Positions 41,621-53,500 of a stretch of 64,000 nucleotides of DNA are shown here, piece by piece. Source of the stretch: Aplidium turbinatum (lineage: Eukaryota > Chordata > Ascidiacea > Aplousobranchia > Polyclinidae); NCBI GenBank assembly GCA_918807975.1, contig OU964928.1, positions 62,001 through 126,000 of the forward strand, written 5' to 3'. Both the position numbers and the translations under genes were made by a program. How positions within the stretch are numbered: position 1 is the stretch's first letter; each line of letters opens with the position of its first letter. The notes under the pieces are model-generated. The model worked only from the letters and a program-made list of their open reading frames with translations. It did not search any database and was not told where the DNA came from.

Positions 41621-43840
41621 CAGTGATGGGCATTATCGGCGATAATTCATCGGCGATAATTATCGGCGATAAATTTTTATCGCTTATCGTTATCGCTCAA
41701 TTATTTTTTCATTTATCGTTATCGCCAACGGCAATATTTGATTATCGCCGATAATTAATCGCCGATAAATTTTATTTCGGATCAACACACAAGTGGTAAG
41801 ACCATGAAAAGTAATATTTTTACTAGCCACCTAGTTAATGAAACTAAAATTAAAACCAGTTCTTCTTCAGTGCCTGAAGTGTGTGTGCACAGGTCGTTAT
41901 CAGGGGTGGGGGCACGCCCCCCTGCAGCGACGGCCCTGACAACACAATAATTTTTAGAGTTGCAAATTGCAATGCAATGAAATGCATGCAACAAGTCTCT
42001 TATTGTTTTGCTGCAATGGGCAATCGCGAGTGAATTTTACAATTAAAATATAAGCGCACAGGCGGCACAACCTCCTTTGAAGCGAAGCGAAAGAAATTGG
42101 CAAGTGGTTTGTGAAAGTGTCGCAATACGAGGCCGCTTTTACATCGGAAACGTGGTCTTTCGCGCCACCTCACCATCAACTATTTTATTCTTGTGTTTTC
42201 TTTTTTCGTTGGAAGTGTTAGTTTTTAGTAATTGTCGTAAAAAAATAAAATCTCTCTCGTCAAAACATGAAACTTACTGTTTTAAGCGCATTAAATCTTT
42301 TGATTAGTAGATTAACTAAAATTGCAAGAACTTGCCTTGAGACGTGCGGTTACGTCACAAACTCAGATTAAAAGACAAAATTCACACACAATAACAACAC
42401 AAGATCGGTTATAGACTTTAAGATCGATTTTTTTCTAGCTTGGCGATATAACTTTAATCCAAAAATAATAACCAAATCCATAAGTGCCATTTAACTTAAA
42501 AAGTAACCCATTTGTGCCGAAAGTGAAAGTACTTAAAAAAAATTTCGGAAAATTTAAATATTGCATAATTATGACCTAAAAAACATATCACAATTATTTT
42601 TTTCCTAATTATGTTTGCACTTTTTGAGAAAAAAGCCGTCCTATATATAAGACGCTAGGCAAATCCGTTATCAAATTTCACAAGTTTCTTGTGCGTAATG
42701 CTTAAGCGTTATTACATTTTACTTATCGCTCAAAGTGATAAATGGGAAATGTCTTGTTCATGTCTTGTCATGTCGTTATTGTCATCGAGCATTTTATTGA
42801 AATGAAAGTTCAAAAAATATGAAGATGAAAATTAGCAAAGTAACACAACATCACTGAAACAAGTCATTGCGGAATATGATATTGCTTGAAGCATTTGACA
42901 TGCAGACCGACATCATATTTTTTGCATCTTGTAGTAGTTTTTGCATGACAATAGGCGCATCAAGTTGCGTGGTAAAATTATGTTAAATACAGTATAACCT
43001 TTCTCATTTACTGTACCTATGCGACATAGCCTACCTCAATCAAATATTTTTATTCCCACTAATACAGTGCCTACATTGTAATTCTTATCTCAACAACTCA
43101 GCGTTCTGCCATTGCTTTAATGATGGTGTTCACAAAGAAAACAAAAAAAAATATCTGAAATTATCAGTAAATTACGATAGTTATGTTATTGTTCTTAAAC
43201 AAACACGACTAATTTGACAAGCTTGATGGATTTCACAGTACCTATGCACATTTTTACTACCAATAACGCTTAAGATTACTGATAAATTTTCAAGCATTTT
43301 GCGTTTTTGGGAATTTTTTTAAATATTGCTGACTTTGCTGTAAACAGCCCTTTAAGCAGAAAGCAAAATACAAAGTTTGGAATTTTTTATGGTATTTTCA
43401 TTTGATTTAATTATTTTGCCTACTGCACGTAAGCGGCAGTGTAGCTCAATTGATAAAAGCATCCAACTGGTATCTGAAGGTATAATTATAAGCACGGCGG
43501 TTACCTCAGTGGTTTGATTCTGGATCTAGAGGTTGAAGATTCGATACCCACTGCCGCTATTGCGATTCTATTTATGCATAACTTACAAAAAGTTTTGTCC
43601 CTTTACAGTATATTATGTTCGATTTTTCGTCATGTTGATGAAAACAGTTCGTGCTGCATGGGATGGGGCAGCGCTAATCAAGAAAAAAAATTTATCGTTA
43701 TCGGACATTATCGGCGATAATTTATCGTTTATCGTTATCGCTTAACTTTTTTTTGATTTATCGTTATCGCTTTAGGCATTTTTCGTTTATCGATTATCGT
43801 TATCGCTTAACTGAAAAATGAGTTATCGCGCCCAACACTG
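41621..43840. mobile_element. hAT-like non-autonomous element with ATCG-rich ends, exact 8-bp TSD
   Basis: TSD GCCACGAA at 41613-41620 and 43841-43848. Ends CAGTGATGGGCATTATCGGC and the reverse of CAGTGTTGGGCGCGATAAC are followed by dense TTATCGTTATCG words on both sides. No transposase seen. Confidence 0.85.
43433..43557 (+). pseudogene. tRNA-like sequence with a ~48-nt insert
   Basis: GCGGCAGTG pairs perfectly with CACTGCCGC over 9 bp. Between them are a D-arm-like TAGCTCAATTGATAAAAGC and a T-arm-like GAAGATTCGATAC. The middle contains a second partial A-box-like copy (GGTTACCTCAGTGG). It could be a decayed tRNA, a fused tRNA pair or a SINE head. Confidence 0.35.
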
Positions 43841-45333
43841 GCCACGAATTCTGAACATCTGGTCGGAAACTAGGCAATTTTCTTGATGTAAGAAAACTTG
43901 CGTAATAAGTAAGCTTTATTGTGTTCTTTTATTGTGTGCTTCTGCAATTATTTTCTCCTGTATCAATCACGTGCTTTAAGTTATATAACGGAAAGGAAAT
44001 CTTAAATTTGTTTTCGTCATCATGCACTGGCTACATAAATCCATCATTGTTAAATCTTTCAAAGGATGGCATCTCGCCTGGTGCGAGACAAATTTTCTGC
44101 AGATGTCCAGACTTCCTAGCCAGCAAACTTGTTTATACATGTCATACATTGTGATTCAAAGTCTGCAGACATTGAATCCATGTAAAAATGACGGTTTTTG
44201 CTAGCTGGGTTGTGTGCTTTTGTGAATGTGCAAAATCGCCCATTACTTAATCACAGAAACTCTTTTAGTGGAAGGAAGTCGAGTTGCAACCGTGTTTATC
44301 TGTCTACTATTCTTTATTCACATTGCAAAACATTTCTGCAATCTTGGAACAACAAGTGCATAAGTCAGACATAAATACAAACTTGTAAACACGTTGACAA
44401 CTAAAAGTAGCCTACTTCGGTTATTTTATCTATAAAAGAAACTCGTTGTGTCGAATAGCATGTAACGTGTATGGCAAAATATTTGATGGCAGGCGTTAGA
44501 ACTTCGATTAAAGCATTTTCCCGCAGTGTTCAAAATGTTCTGGAAGAGAACTCCTTTCCATAAAAATAGTGGCTTTTTTCATCTGTATTTCTAAACATCT
44601 GGTCGGAAACTAGGCTGTTTTCTACATGTGAAAAACTTTCATAGCAAGTATCCAACAGTCATTTTACCAGAGCAATATTGTTAATTGGCTCAAACGGCGA
44701 AATACAAACTGGCATAGACGTTGACAACTCCATGTAGCCTAAGTTATCTCACCTTTAAAAGAAACTCGTTGTGTCGAATAGCACGAAACGTGTGTTGCGA
44801 AGTGTTTGATGCCAGGTGTTGGAACTTCGATCAAAGCATTCTCCCACAGTGTTCAAAATGGCGGCGCTGACGGCGCAAGAAATGGCGGTGCAAGAAAGTT
44901 TACGTAAGTCAGCACTTTTATGATTGCATCACGTGATGCCCCCCCCCCCTCCCCGATTGTTCCTCGACCTGATGACATTTAGTCCTCTCTCAGTTTTTTT
45001 CCTTTTTATTTTCCTTTTTTTTCGTAAGGCACGGCGTTTGTCGAATAGTGATGGCGCGTGTCGAGTGACCTCGTCACCGAAAGAGGCAAAAATCGCAGCC
45101 CTGTGCAAGTACACTATTAACAAATAATATAACAAAAGGCAGCACTAAAAATGTTTAACTTTCGTCGCACTTGCATCCCCGAGAACCAGCTTTACCGTTT
45201 TTAACAAGCATGGTTTCACAAGTGTTTCCCCAATAGTGTGAGGTTTCTTTCCTTTGGCAATTTCCAGTGCGACTTCATAGGATGCTTGAATTACAGCCAC
45301 ATTTGCCTGATGAAAGTTTCCAGTAGCGTCAAG

Positions 45334-45561
45334 TCATTGCCGCTTGAGACCAGCTTCATGGCGTTTAAAGAATGCTGCATCCTTTTTAGCATGTTGAGGG
45401 TGTTTGGTTTCTAAATGGCGTTTCAATTTTGATGGTTTCAATAATTTTGCGCTAAGAACAACGTTGCAGAGAATACACTGTGGCTTCTCAACACCATTGG
45501 TCAATAAAGAAGTAAAGCCAAGGTTAATGCACTCTTCAACGTATTTTCGTTTTTTCTCCAT
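45334..45561 (-). pseudogene. BED zinc-finger remnant of hAT transposase
   Basis: A 75-residue minus-strand frame with the N-terminal motif MEKKRKYVEECINLGFTSL, then CILCNVVLSAKLLKPSKLKR and HLETKHPQH, the C-x2-C...H-x4-H layout of a BED finger. It is typical of ZBED5/SCAND3-like hATs. The catalytic domain that should follow is absent. Confidence 0.8.
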
Positions 45562-46192
45562 GGAACGATGCTCCCTTTAACTATTTTTTAGCAATCTCGA
45601 ATGTTGATTGATCTCTGTTGTCTAATATACAAGGCTACTCGTTAATAGAGTTTCATTTTACACTTTTACAGCGAATAGTCCTACACAGTATGCGTCCACT
45701 GTGATGTAATAAATGTGACTGTAGGACTTACAGTCACGCTTATTACATCACAGTGGACGCCTACTGATGCAATAATGTTGTGCTACAAGCAATCCGAATG
45801 AAATGGCTAGCGGACCGGTACCTCGTCCTACTTACATTCACTTTTGTTGTTGCATGAGCAACAGCTTCGCGACCCCCTACAAAATGCTCTGCGACCCCCA
45901 GGTTGGAAACCACCGGGGTAAAGGTTAGCGGAAACTGCGGAAAAATGTTTGTGGACACTGCGATCAGCGAGGGTTAAGGTTAGCAGAAAAATGTTTGCGG
46001 AAACTGCGATCAGCGGACTTCGGTTTTGAGCTATTTTTTCTCTCGATCTTTTCAGGTGGAAAATTTTAAAATGATTGTGGAAACTGCGATCAGCGACTTC
46101 GGCTTTTTTAATTTTTTCTCTTGATCTTTTCAAGGTACGAACTGACGGTCCGAACTGTTCATGGTACGAACTAGGTTGCATCCATCATTGAC

Positions 46193-46560
46193 ATTGAATC
46201 GCGCCGAAGTTACAGTTGCTATGAAAACATTTCGAACCATCGGCAATATTTTATCACTACCAAAAGACCCTACCCTTTTTCACAATAAATGTGGTGTTGT
46301 TTATGAAATTCCGTGTAATGATTGTGACGCAGTTTATATTGGCCAAACTGAACGTCGTATAAATTGCCGGGTCAAAGAACATCGCAGAGCTGTCAAAAAT
46401 ATGGAACATGAAAAGTCAGCCCTTTATTCACACATGCTAGAAGAGGATCACAAAATTAACTGGTCAGAAACAAAAATTTTGAAAAATGAAAGTAATTATT
46501 ATTAACGTACCATCGCAGAAAGTTGCTTCATCAACATCAACATTGTTAATTTTACTTTCA
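46193..46560 (+). mobile_element. Penelope-like element, GIY-YIG endonuclease end
   Basis: The frame to 46505 reads RTIGNILSLPKDP, NKCGVVYEIPCNDCDAVYIG, QTERRINCRVKEHRRAVKN and ALYSHMLEEDHKINW. This has the GIY-YIG order (VVY...YIGQT.R...R..EH) with the CxxC linker typical of Penelope-like elements. A frame change near 46500 is followed by RTIAESCFINI in another frame. The RT part is absent; the MITE at 41175-46183 abuts the 5' side. Confidence 0.8.
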
Positions 46561-47524
46561 ATTTCATCAGATGAACGTTGCAACTAGTGCTAGAAACGAT
46601 AATTGTCCTGATGAACACTCAAACTTTTCAGTAGTCAAAAATGTCCTAAAACGTTGAATTGAATTCGGTCAGAATGTTTGAAAAAGTAAACGCACACAAA
46701 TCAATTTTAGTGATGGGAAAGAAAATAATTTGGATTGTAGCAAGAGTTTTTGATTGACCCATGTAATTTTCAACACATAACTGGACTGTTTCATCAGTAA
46801 AATACAAACAAAAAGTCTGTAACAGAATTGTGCAAGACCATTAGCATTTTTCTGTGTATTATGACATGCTGAATATCTGCATAATATGTTTATTTAATTT
46901 TTAGATCATTCAGTGTAAAATTGATAAATTTCAAAGACAATTTACCATTTCCCAACTGACCAAGTAAATCTTCACTTAACAAAGATCATGTAAGTCGCTG
47001 TATTGTTCCTTGAGAGTGATTTAATTGTTGTTGTTCGTAACCTGACGTTTGCTACTAAGTTTGGAGTATTGGAAAAACATTTTATTTACTCCCATGACAA
47101 GTGATGATACGCAACATTTGGTTGGATTATCAGCTACTAGCTCACTTGCACCCACAAATATATTTTACAACTTTTTATGAAAAATCATTGATGGCCAGGA
47201 ATTTTAAGTGGAAGACAGATCAGTTTAATATTCCAACTATATATATAAATCAAACTTGTAATCTAAGCAATATGCTCACATTTCATTTAAACTGTATTTA
47301 TGTTTATAGAATTTTAAAAAATTTTGAAATGTAGTTACACTGAGATTGTTGCCGCAATAACATCTCGGCAAGACACCAATAAACATGACAAAGTATAATG
47401 AGAGCAGCTGAATTAATGAGTAGACAACTAGACATGTCCCTTTGCTGTTTTCTCATGTGTTGCATCTGTGATAGCAGTTTATGTTGTCGCAATGTGTAAA
47501 AAATGAAATATGATTATCTTCCAG
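46561..47524. other. Upstream intron/flank of UFM1, no gene recognised
   Basis: Contains CCTGATGA at 46607-46614 after the Penelope-like fragment, where such elements often carry hammerhead motifs. The rest is AT-rich with no supported gene. UFM1 exon 1 was not found. Confidence 0.35.
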
Positions 47525-50500
47525 GGCGGCAGCAAAAGTGACATTCAAGATAATTTTGACCTCTGATCCCAAGCTTCCATACAAAGTGTGAGTGAGTCTC
47601 TCTGGTGCCCACTTCTGATGGTTTTAGTCCGTATTTTTTTATTCAACTTCACGTTTGTGAGTGTATTGGTTATGGTCAGTTTTGTATTTGATTATTGGTT
47701 GGTTACAATGGTTAGTTTTGAATCTTTATCCTCGGACTGACAAAGCCTTGAGTTTGGTTATTCCTGGTAGTTTCGCATACTTGTAGAATGTACAGGCTTT
47801 TGGCATAGGGTCGGTTACAGAGATTGACGGAGTGAAATTTTCGATTGTTGAAGTTTTGTTACCCAGGGAATTGTTTCATCTATAGGGTGTCACTGAATGG
47901 AGAGCAGTCCTTAGAGGCTTAGAATGCATTGCTCAAGTGCACGTTCTGAGAGTCGAACCAGCGATACTTGATCAAAGCTTCTTCGTTCACAAAGTTATGT
48001 GCTAACGACTAACCTACTGAGCTATAGGAACTGGACAGACATTATTTTAAGGCCTTCGTCAAGTCACAAATTTTTCAATTAGTTTTATCTTTGTATTTTT
48101 TTTCAAAAGAACATTTGTAAAGTATATAATACAATTTTTAACCAAGTTTTTATCTGGTTCATATGGAAAGCTTTTACTCGTGGTACTAAGTAGTTTTAAC
48201 TTTCACTGGATTATATCAATAAGAATTGCATCATTTACCCATCTGGTAACCTTGGTACTGTTGTCTGCTATCCAAAAAATTCAAAGATCTGAGATCAGAC
48301 AAACCGTTCCGAATAAAATGCAAAAAAAAGTTATACAAAAAGAGGCAGCATATATTTTCACATTCAAGTTGAATTTGACTTTGGATGGTGATGTTGTATG
48401 TGACTTTGGATGTCCACTTGTCCAGTCTATGATGGAAAAGACTTGGACAAAAGTCTCATTGTATGGAGGGTGGGGTCGTGGTAGTTTTAGCTTTTCTTTC
48501 TAGTGTTTCGTTTTTCTTGGGCTTTTTGTATCTATTTTTTTCGAAAAATTCTGTGCCTTCCCTGTTTCTTTTTTCTTCAGAGTGATCTGTCACAAGCAAG
48601 TAGTTCCCATCTTTGTATTATATCTCATTTTTAGTCTATCGGGGTCTTTTCCTGTCTCCAGTTCACCATAAAGCATTATTCATATCAAGGAAGTCTCGTT
48701 GGGTCCATCCGCATGACAGCTGTGCTGTCCAGCGAAGGCGGTATTACAATAATGGTGGCTTCTAAACTGGGCAACCTAGCGCGATCAAGGCAAGCCAGCA
48801 GCCGGCGGCCATGGCCGCTAAGTAGTGCTTTAATGACCGCCGGTGCTACCTCCTCAGTCGGCCAAGTTTGGCCGCCGGTTTCTTCTAGCCCAATGGTTCT
48901 TAACCTTTTTTCTATCAAGCCCCCTTCAATAATGGTCATGTGCCTCGCGCCCCCCCCAGATTTTAAATAAGTATCATATCAAAAAAATTGCATTTTTGTC
49001 TGTTTATTGTACGCATCAAGTGAGATATTTGACACTGCTTCTTAGCAACTCGATTTTTAATGCGAGGTTTAACTCCAGAGAGTGAACAACGTAGCCTAAG
49101 TCTCCTTCAACTCTCAGCCTGTTTCTGTACTTGGTTTTGATAGCAACGAGAGCAGTCAATGCAGCTTCACAACTGTTAGAACTCGAAGAGCCCGAGTTGC
49201 GATAAGAGGGTAAACAGGAAGGTAATTGGCCCAGAACGTCTCAAGTTCCAGTTCTTTGAAGTCTTCTTTAGCTGTGGAGTTGAACTTTATCTCAAGAAAC
49301 TCCTCTTGTCCTTCTTTGAAAATATCAACTAGGAAACGGGTTTCTGATGAACTTCCAGGTTTCACGCTTCTCATCCAGATCTGGAAAGTATTTGATGAAC
49401 TCCGCTTTCAATTCATTAGGGTGGGTTTCTATTTGTTTCTTCAACTCAGACTCAAAGTAACCATCTTTGAGAGCAGAATCCAAGTTACTGAAGCTCGCTG
49501 GGTTTCCTTGTACAATTCGACTCTTCTAGAGGTCGAGTTTGGTTATGGAAGTTCGAGTGATGTCATGATGCTTAATGATGTTGATGTTTTTCCCTTAAAG
49601 TTTAAGGTTGAGAGTAAAGGACATTAGAGCTCGCGCCCTCCCTGATAGATGCTTCCCCGGTTAAGAACCACTGTTCTAGCCAATTATTTAATTTTGCAAT
49701 AGAATGATCGTGGATTAAATGTCGAAAATATGTAGTATCAAAGAGTGACGCAGAATTAGGTCAGCGCGTCATAATCACCACTGTTGTATTGCGCGAACAT
49801 TTGCTATTGTATTGAATATATCCAGCTGCGATCACCAGCGCTGTAAGTCTTGTTTGCAATTACCGACATTTATTTTAACAAAGTGTTAATCCGAAGTACT
49901 AATTTACATCGGCTGACAATGTTGTTGTTTTTATATCGATTCAATGTTGTCGGACATTGAATCGTTGTTAAAAAGGAGAACTACGTTAGTTGACGTCCGA
50001 GGGGAAAACACGTGTCTTCATAGTTGAGAACGCTGTGGGTTACTAGTGACTTCACACCCTCAATGGTGACATCATAACGGAATAAATGGTCAGGTTTTAT
50101 GAAAGACGGTATGCAGTTGAAACAATTTAGGGTGGTTAGGTGGTCCCGCAATACCGGATTACAATCCCGATGAAGCAGTTATTGCGTGGTACAACGATTC
50201 TATTGCAGGACGTCGCCCAGACTTCAAGATCACTAAGTGATCATTTTAACATTGTTGCAAGTTTAATTAGGGTTGTAAAGGGGTGGAAAGTTTCCGGGAA
50301 TTGTGGAAACTTTCTTGGAAACTTTCCGGGAATTTTGAAGGACCCGGGAATATTGGAAAATTTTCATTTGGCATTTATTATGTTTAAAAAATTTGTTAAA
50401 TATTTCATCAATTAGAAAAAAATATCAAAAACCTATCTTAAGCATTTCTTATTTTCTTTAATTATTCTAAACACTAATTTGGTGTTAATTAACAATGAGG

Positions 50501-53500
50501 CTTATTATGCATACTTTTTCATTATTTAAAAAATAGTGATCATATTTGGGAACACTCACACTAAGGTCCGCAATAGGCTCGCAAATGAAAGGGTGGTAAA
50601 ACTCGGAATGGCCCGTTTCGGTGAGTCCGATTCGGTGAGTCCGATTCGGTGAGTCCGATTCGGTTAGTCCGATTCGGTGAGTCCGATCCCTTAACGGGGG
50701 ATTTTTTCAATTTTTTTTTTAAATTATCGGGTACCGTAGCCTAATTATCATTGCCGTTTTAGGGTTAGGGGTTAGAGGTTAAGGTTAGGGGTTAGAAGTT
50801 AGGAACTCACCGAATCAGACTCACCGAATCGGACTCACCGAATCGGACTCACCGAATAGTAGCAGACCCGGTAAAACTAGTATCAGTCAGGTCAAACTTG
50901 GCATTGTTTGAGCCAGCTGTGAAAACAAGTCAACTCAAATTGAAGTTGACTCTGAAGTCGATGACGCTGCCAGAACAGTCATTAGTACGATACATCATCT
51001 GAAGAAGCCGAGCAGGAGGAGATGCTAACCGGCAGCAACTAGAACAACGACTTTGTAACTGACTCAGTATTGTTTTTCTTTGTAAAAAACAGATTGGTGA
51101 TGATTCATTTTTGGAGTTATTAAACTAAACCATGTGTTTGTATGTTCTTAAGTATTTTAGTTATACATTGTACTTTTATTCTAAACAGTATAAGACCATT
51201 ATTTTCCTGTTACAACATCAAATTAAGATTGTTTTGAAAGTTTCCGAAAATTCCCCAAAATTCCCGTTAATTCCCAAAATTTCCATGGAAAGTTTCGGCT
51301 CTGAAAATTCCCGGGAATTTTGCAACCCTAAGTTTAATTCTATTTACTTGTGCTATCGTTATTTGTATTTTGGCCTCCAAGCACGCAGATTTGGCCGCCG
51401 AGAAGGAGCTCTCGGTAGGCCACGATGGCTGCCGGAAAAAAAAACACACGAGTTTTAAGGCCTGCAAGGATTGCATCGTTGGTGAGACGATTCTCCCAAC
51501 GAGTGCCTAGGATTTGCCTCAGTTTCCTCTGCTCGAAGTTTTCAAGACGTTTGGTGTCACGGTGGTATAATGTCCAGGTTTTACAAGCAGTCTAGAAGTA
51601 GCAGAGTAGGATTACGGACAAACAGTTTTATAAATGCAACACAACAATAAATATACTTCATTACAACACAGTAGCAAATATTTTCAAAATTACACAATCT
51701 GTGATGGTGTAAAAGAAATCTTTTTCTACACCAAGCTGTTTTAAATTACACCATTTTTTCCAAAATTGGTGTCGGCAACGCTGCTTCTATAAATTTCAAT
51801 AATCATCTTAATAATCAATTACGCCACTATTTATAGCCGGTTTGTTTTATCCAGTGTATACAGGGTTGCCATCGACTTAGACACCAAAATAAGGACAACC
51901 TAGAAATTAAATTTTCATACGAAAAAAACAAACGTTTTTGAACAAGTCTTTGCGCTTATACGGGCTATGATATATCAAAGGCGATAGTTTTTGCCAGAAA
52001 CGATCTGTTCCAGCAACTCCTTGTTCGTAGAAAATACTCGGACTGCATCTCATGACAGCTCAAGTCTAGGTTTACCTTTACATGTAGCGGAGATTTAACT
52101 GTCATTTCACTGCGTTTGTTTCTTTTTTTGGTTCACTGAGCCGAAACAAGAGAGAACACCTGCTCCACAAACGCATTACTGACCGGAAGAGAGGCGATGA
52201 CGCTAATCAGCTTGTAGAGCAACAGAAAAAATTCGTCTCTCGTAAAGATTTTCATTCACTTGTCCTCAGGTTCATCCTTGCGGAACACAACATCTGGAAT
52301 CTTCTTGAGCAGAGCAATGACAGCTGAGACCTCATCGAAGAACTCATGCTTCATTGGCGGATCGATTTGTTTCGCTAACCCCTTAACTTTCTCATACTCA
52401 ATTGTTTGATCTCTTAGCAGGGTCCAGTTGATGTGTGTTGGAATGTTGGATTCTTCTCAAATCGATAATACTCATTGACATATTCCCAAAAAAAGGTAGA
52501 AAATTTGGAATAGTTAAAAATAAGACAAAATAAGGACTCAAGTCAAAAACAAGGACATTTCTTAGAAATAAGGACAGTTAATTTTTCCAAGATATTGCCC
52601 TTTAAAATAAGGACAAATCTTAGAAATAAGGACGGTATGGCAACCCTGGATATATGTGTAGGTCGACCACTAAGTGGGTAATCCGCCAGCCGCGGCAAGC
52701 TGGCCAGATGAAAATTGCGGTGTCCGATGTTTACTCTACCTTTTTTAGGGGCTTCCCGCCTTTCCCATATGGGGTGGACTGCCGGAAATCCTAGATAGGC
52801 CAGCCCAGACACGGGTCTTGCTACCAGAATCCAATGTCACCGCAATTCATTGGGAGACGATCATCATATATTCGCCATCAATGTGTGAGACCGGACTGGA
52901 AGCTTCCAACTCTACCAAACCTGCCCCGGTTACTTGTGATATCATCGCCATTGGGCTTTGTTTGGTCTAGGTCCAAATTGAGACAAAGGCCATTCGCTTG
53001 TATAGTTTTTTAAGGTGGTCGTGACTACGCGAGGGTTACGCGCACACTCTTGGCCAGCTCCATGTCCACTGAGGTCTAATTATATTGAAACGTGCAGCTT
53101 CAAGGGAAACTGGTTGCAACGCGCTGCCGGGTACTCTGTTCACCGAGACCCGCTTTACAGGATGCCTGCCCGTCAGACACTGACCTCTTCTGCCAAAAAG
53201 AGATTGCCGTTTGGGACTTTTACGTTTGTCTATTAGCCCCAGGAGTTGCTGGAAATGATGCTAGTTTTCAGCCTGGGTTCACCTCCACATCGTGTTGAGG
53301 CATCTCCAATTCTCCATAGACATGACGAATCAAGATCCCCATAGCACACGACTAAGGAAATGTGTTCCGAAAGTGAGTGCGAATCGCTATTACCACAGCG
53401 AACTCGCAGCATCAGGCTAAAACAGGTCGTTAGTATCTACATTGTGAAGTAATCAACGATCACGCTGCTAAAAGCGAAACTCAATCTATTGCGCAACTTA

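Larger units (their letters stand above)
41420..45915 (-). mobile_element. hAT (ZBED5-like) element nested in the MITE
   Basis: Ends CAGTGGTTCCCAACCTTTTT and CAGGTTGGAAACCACCG are inverted. The flanks TGGTAAAG and GGGTAAAG differ at one base. The interior keeps a BED-finger remnant and a duplicated ~290-bp segment (43850-44550 versus 44590-44880). The core transposase is missing. Confidence 0.75.
41175..46183. mobile_element. Merlin-like MITE split by a hAT
   Basis: Ends GGGTGCAACCTAGTTCGTAC and the reverse of GGATGCAACCTAGTTCGTAC extend into a ~100-bp inverted repeat (AAAGATCGAGAGAAAAAATT). They are flanked by the 9-bp duplication ATCATTGAC (41166-41174, 46184-46192). GG termini and 8-9-bp TSDs are Merlin-like. 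Only about 510 bp belong to the MITE; the rest is the nested hAT. Confidence 0.75.

Noticed and set aside
44858-44905. ATGGCGGCG... before GTAAGT as UFM1 exon 1
   Set aside because: It lies inside a nested hAT, its related duplicate at about 44540 lacks the frame, and the splice phase to 47525 is not supported.
50755-50810. Interstitial telomere from chromosome fusion
   Set aside because: Only a few degenerate TTAGGG-like words, set symmetrically inside a small element with its own target duplication.
53015-53298. Overlapping short frames as exons
   Set aside because: Frames overlap in two registers, no splice-consistent edges and no motif.
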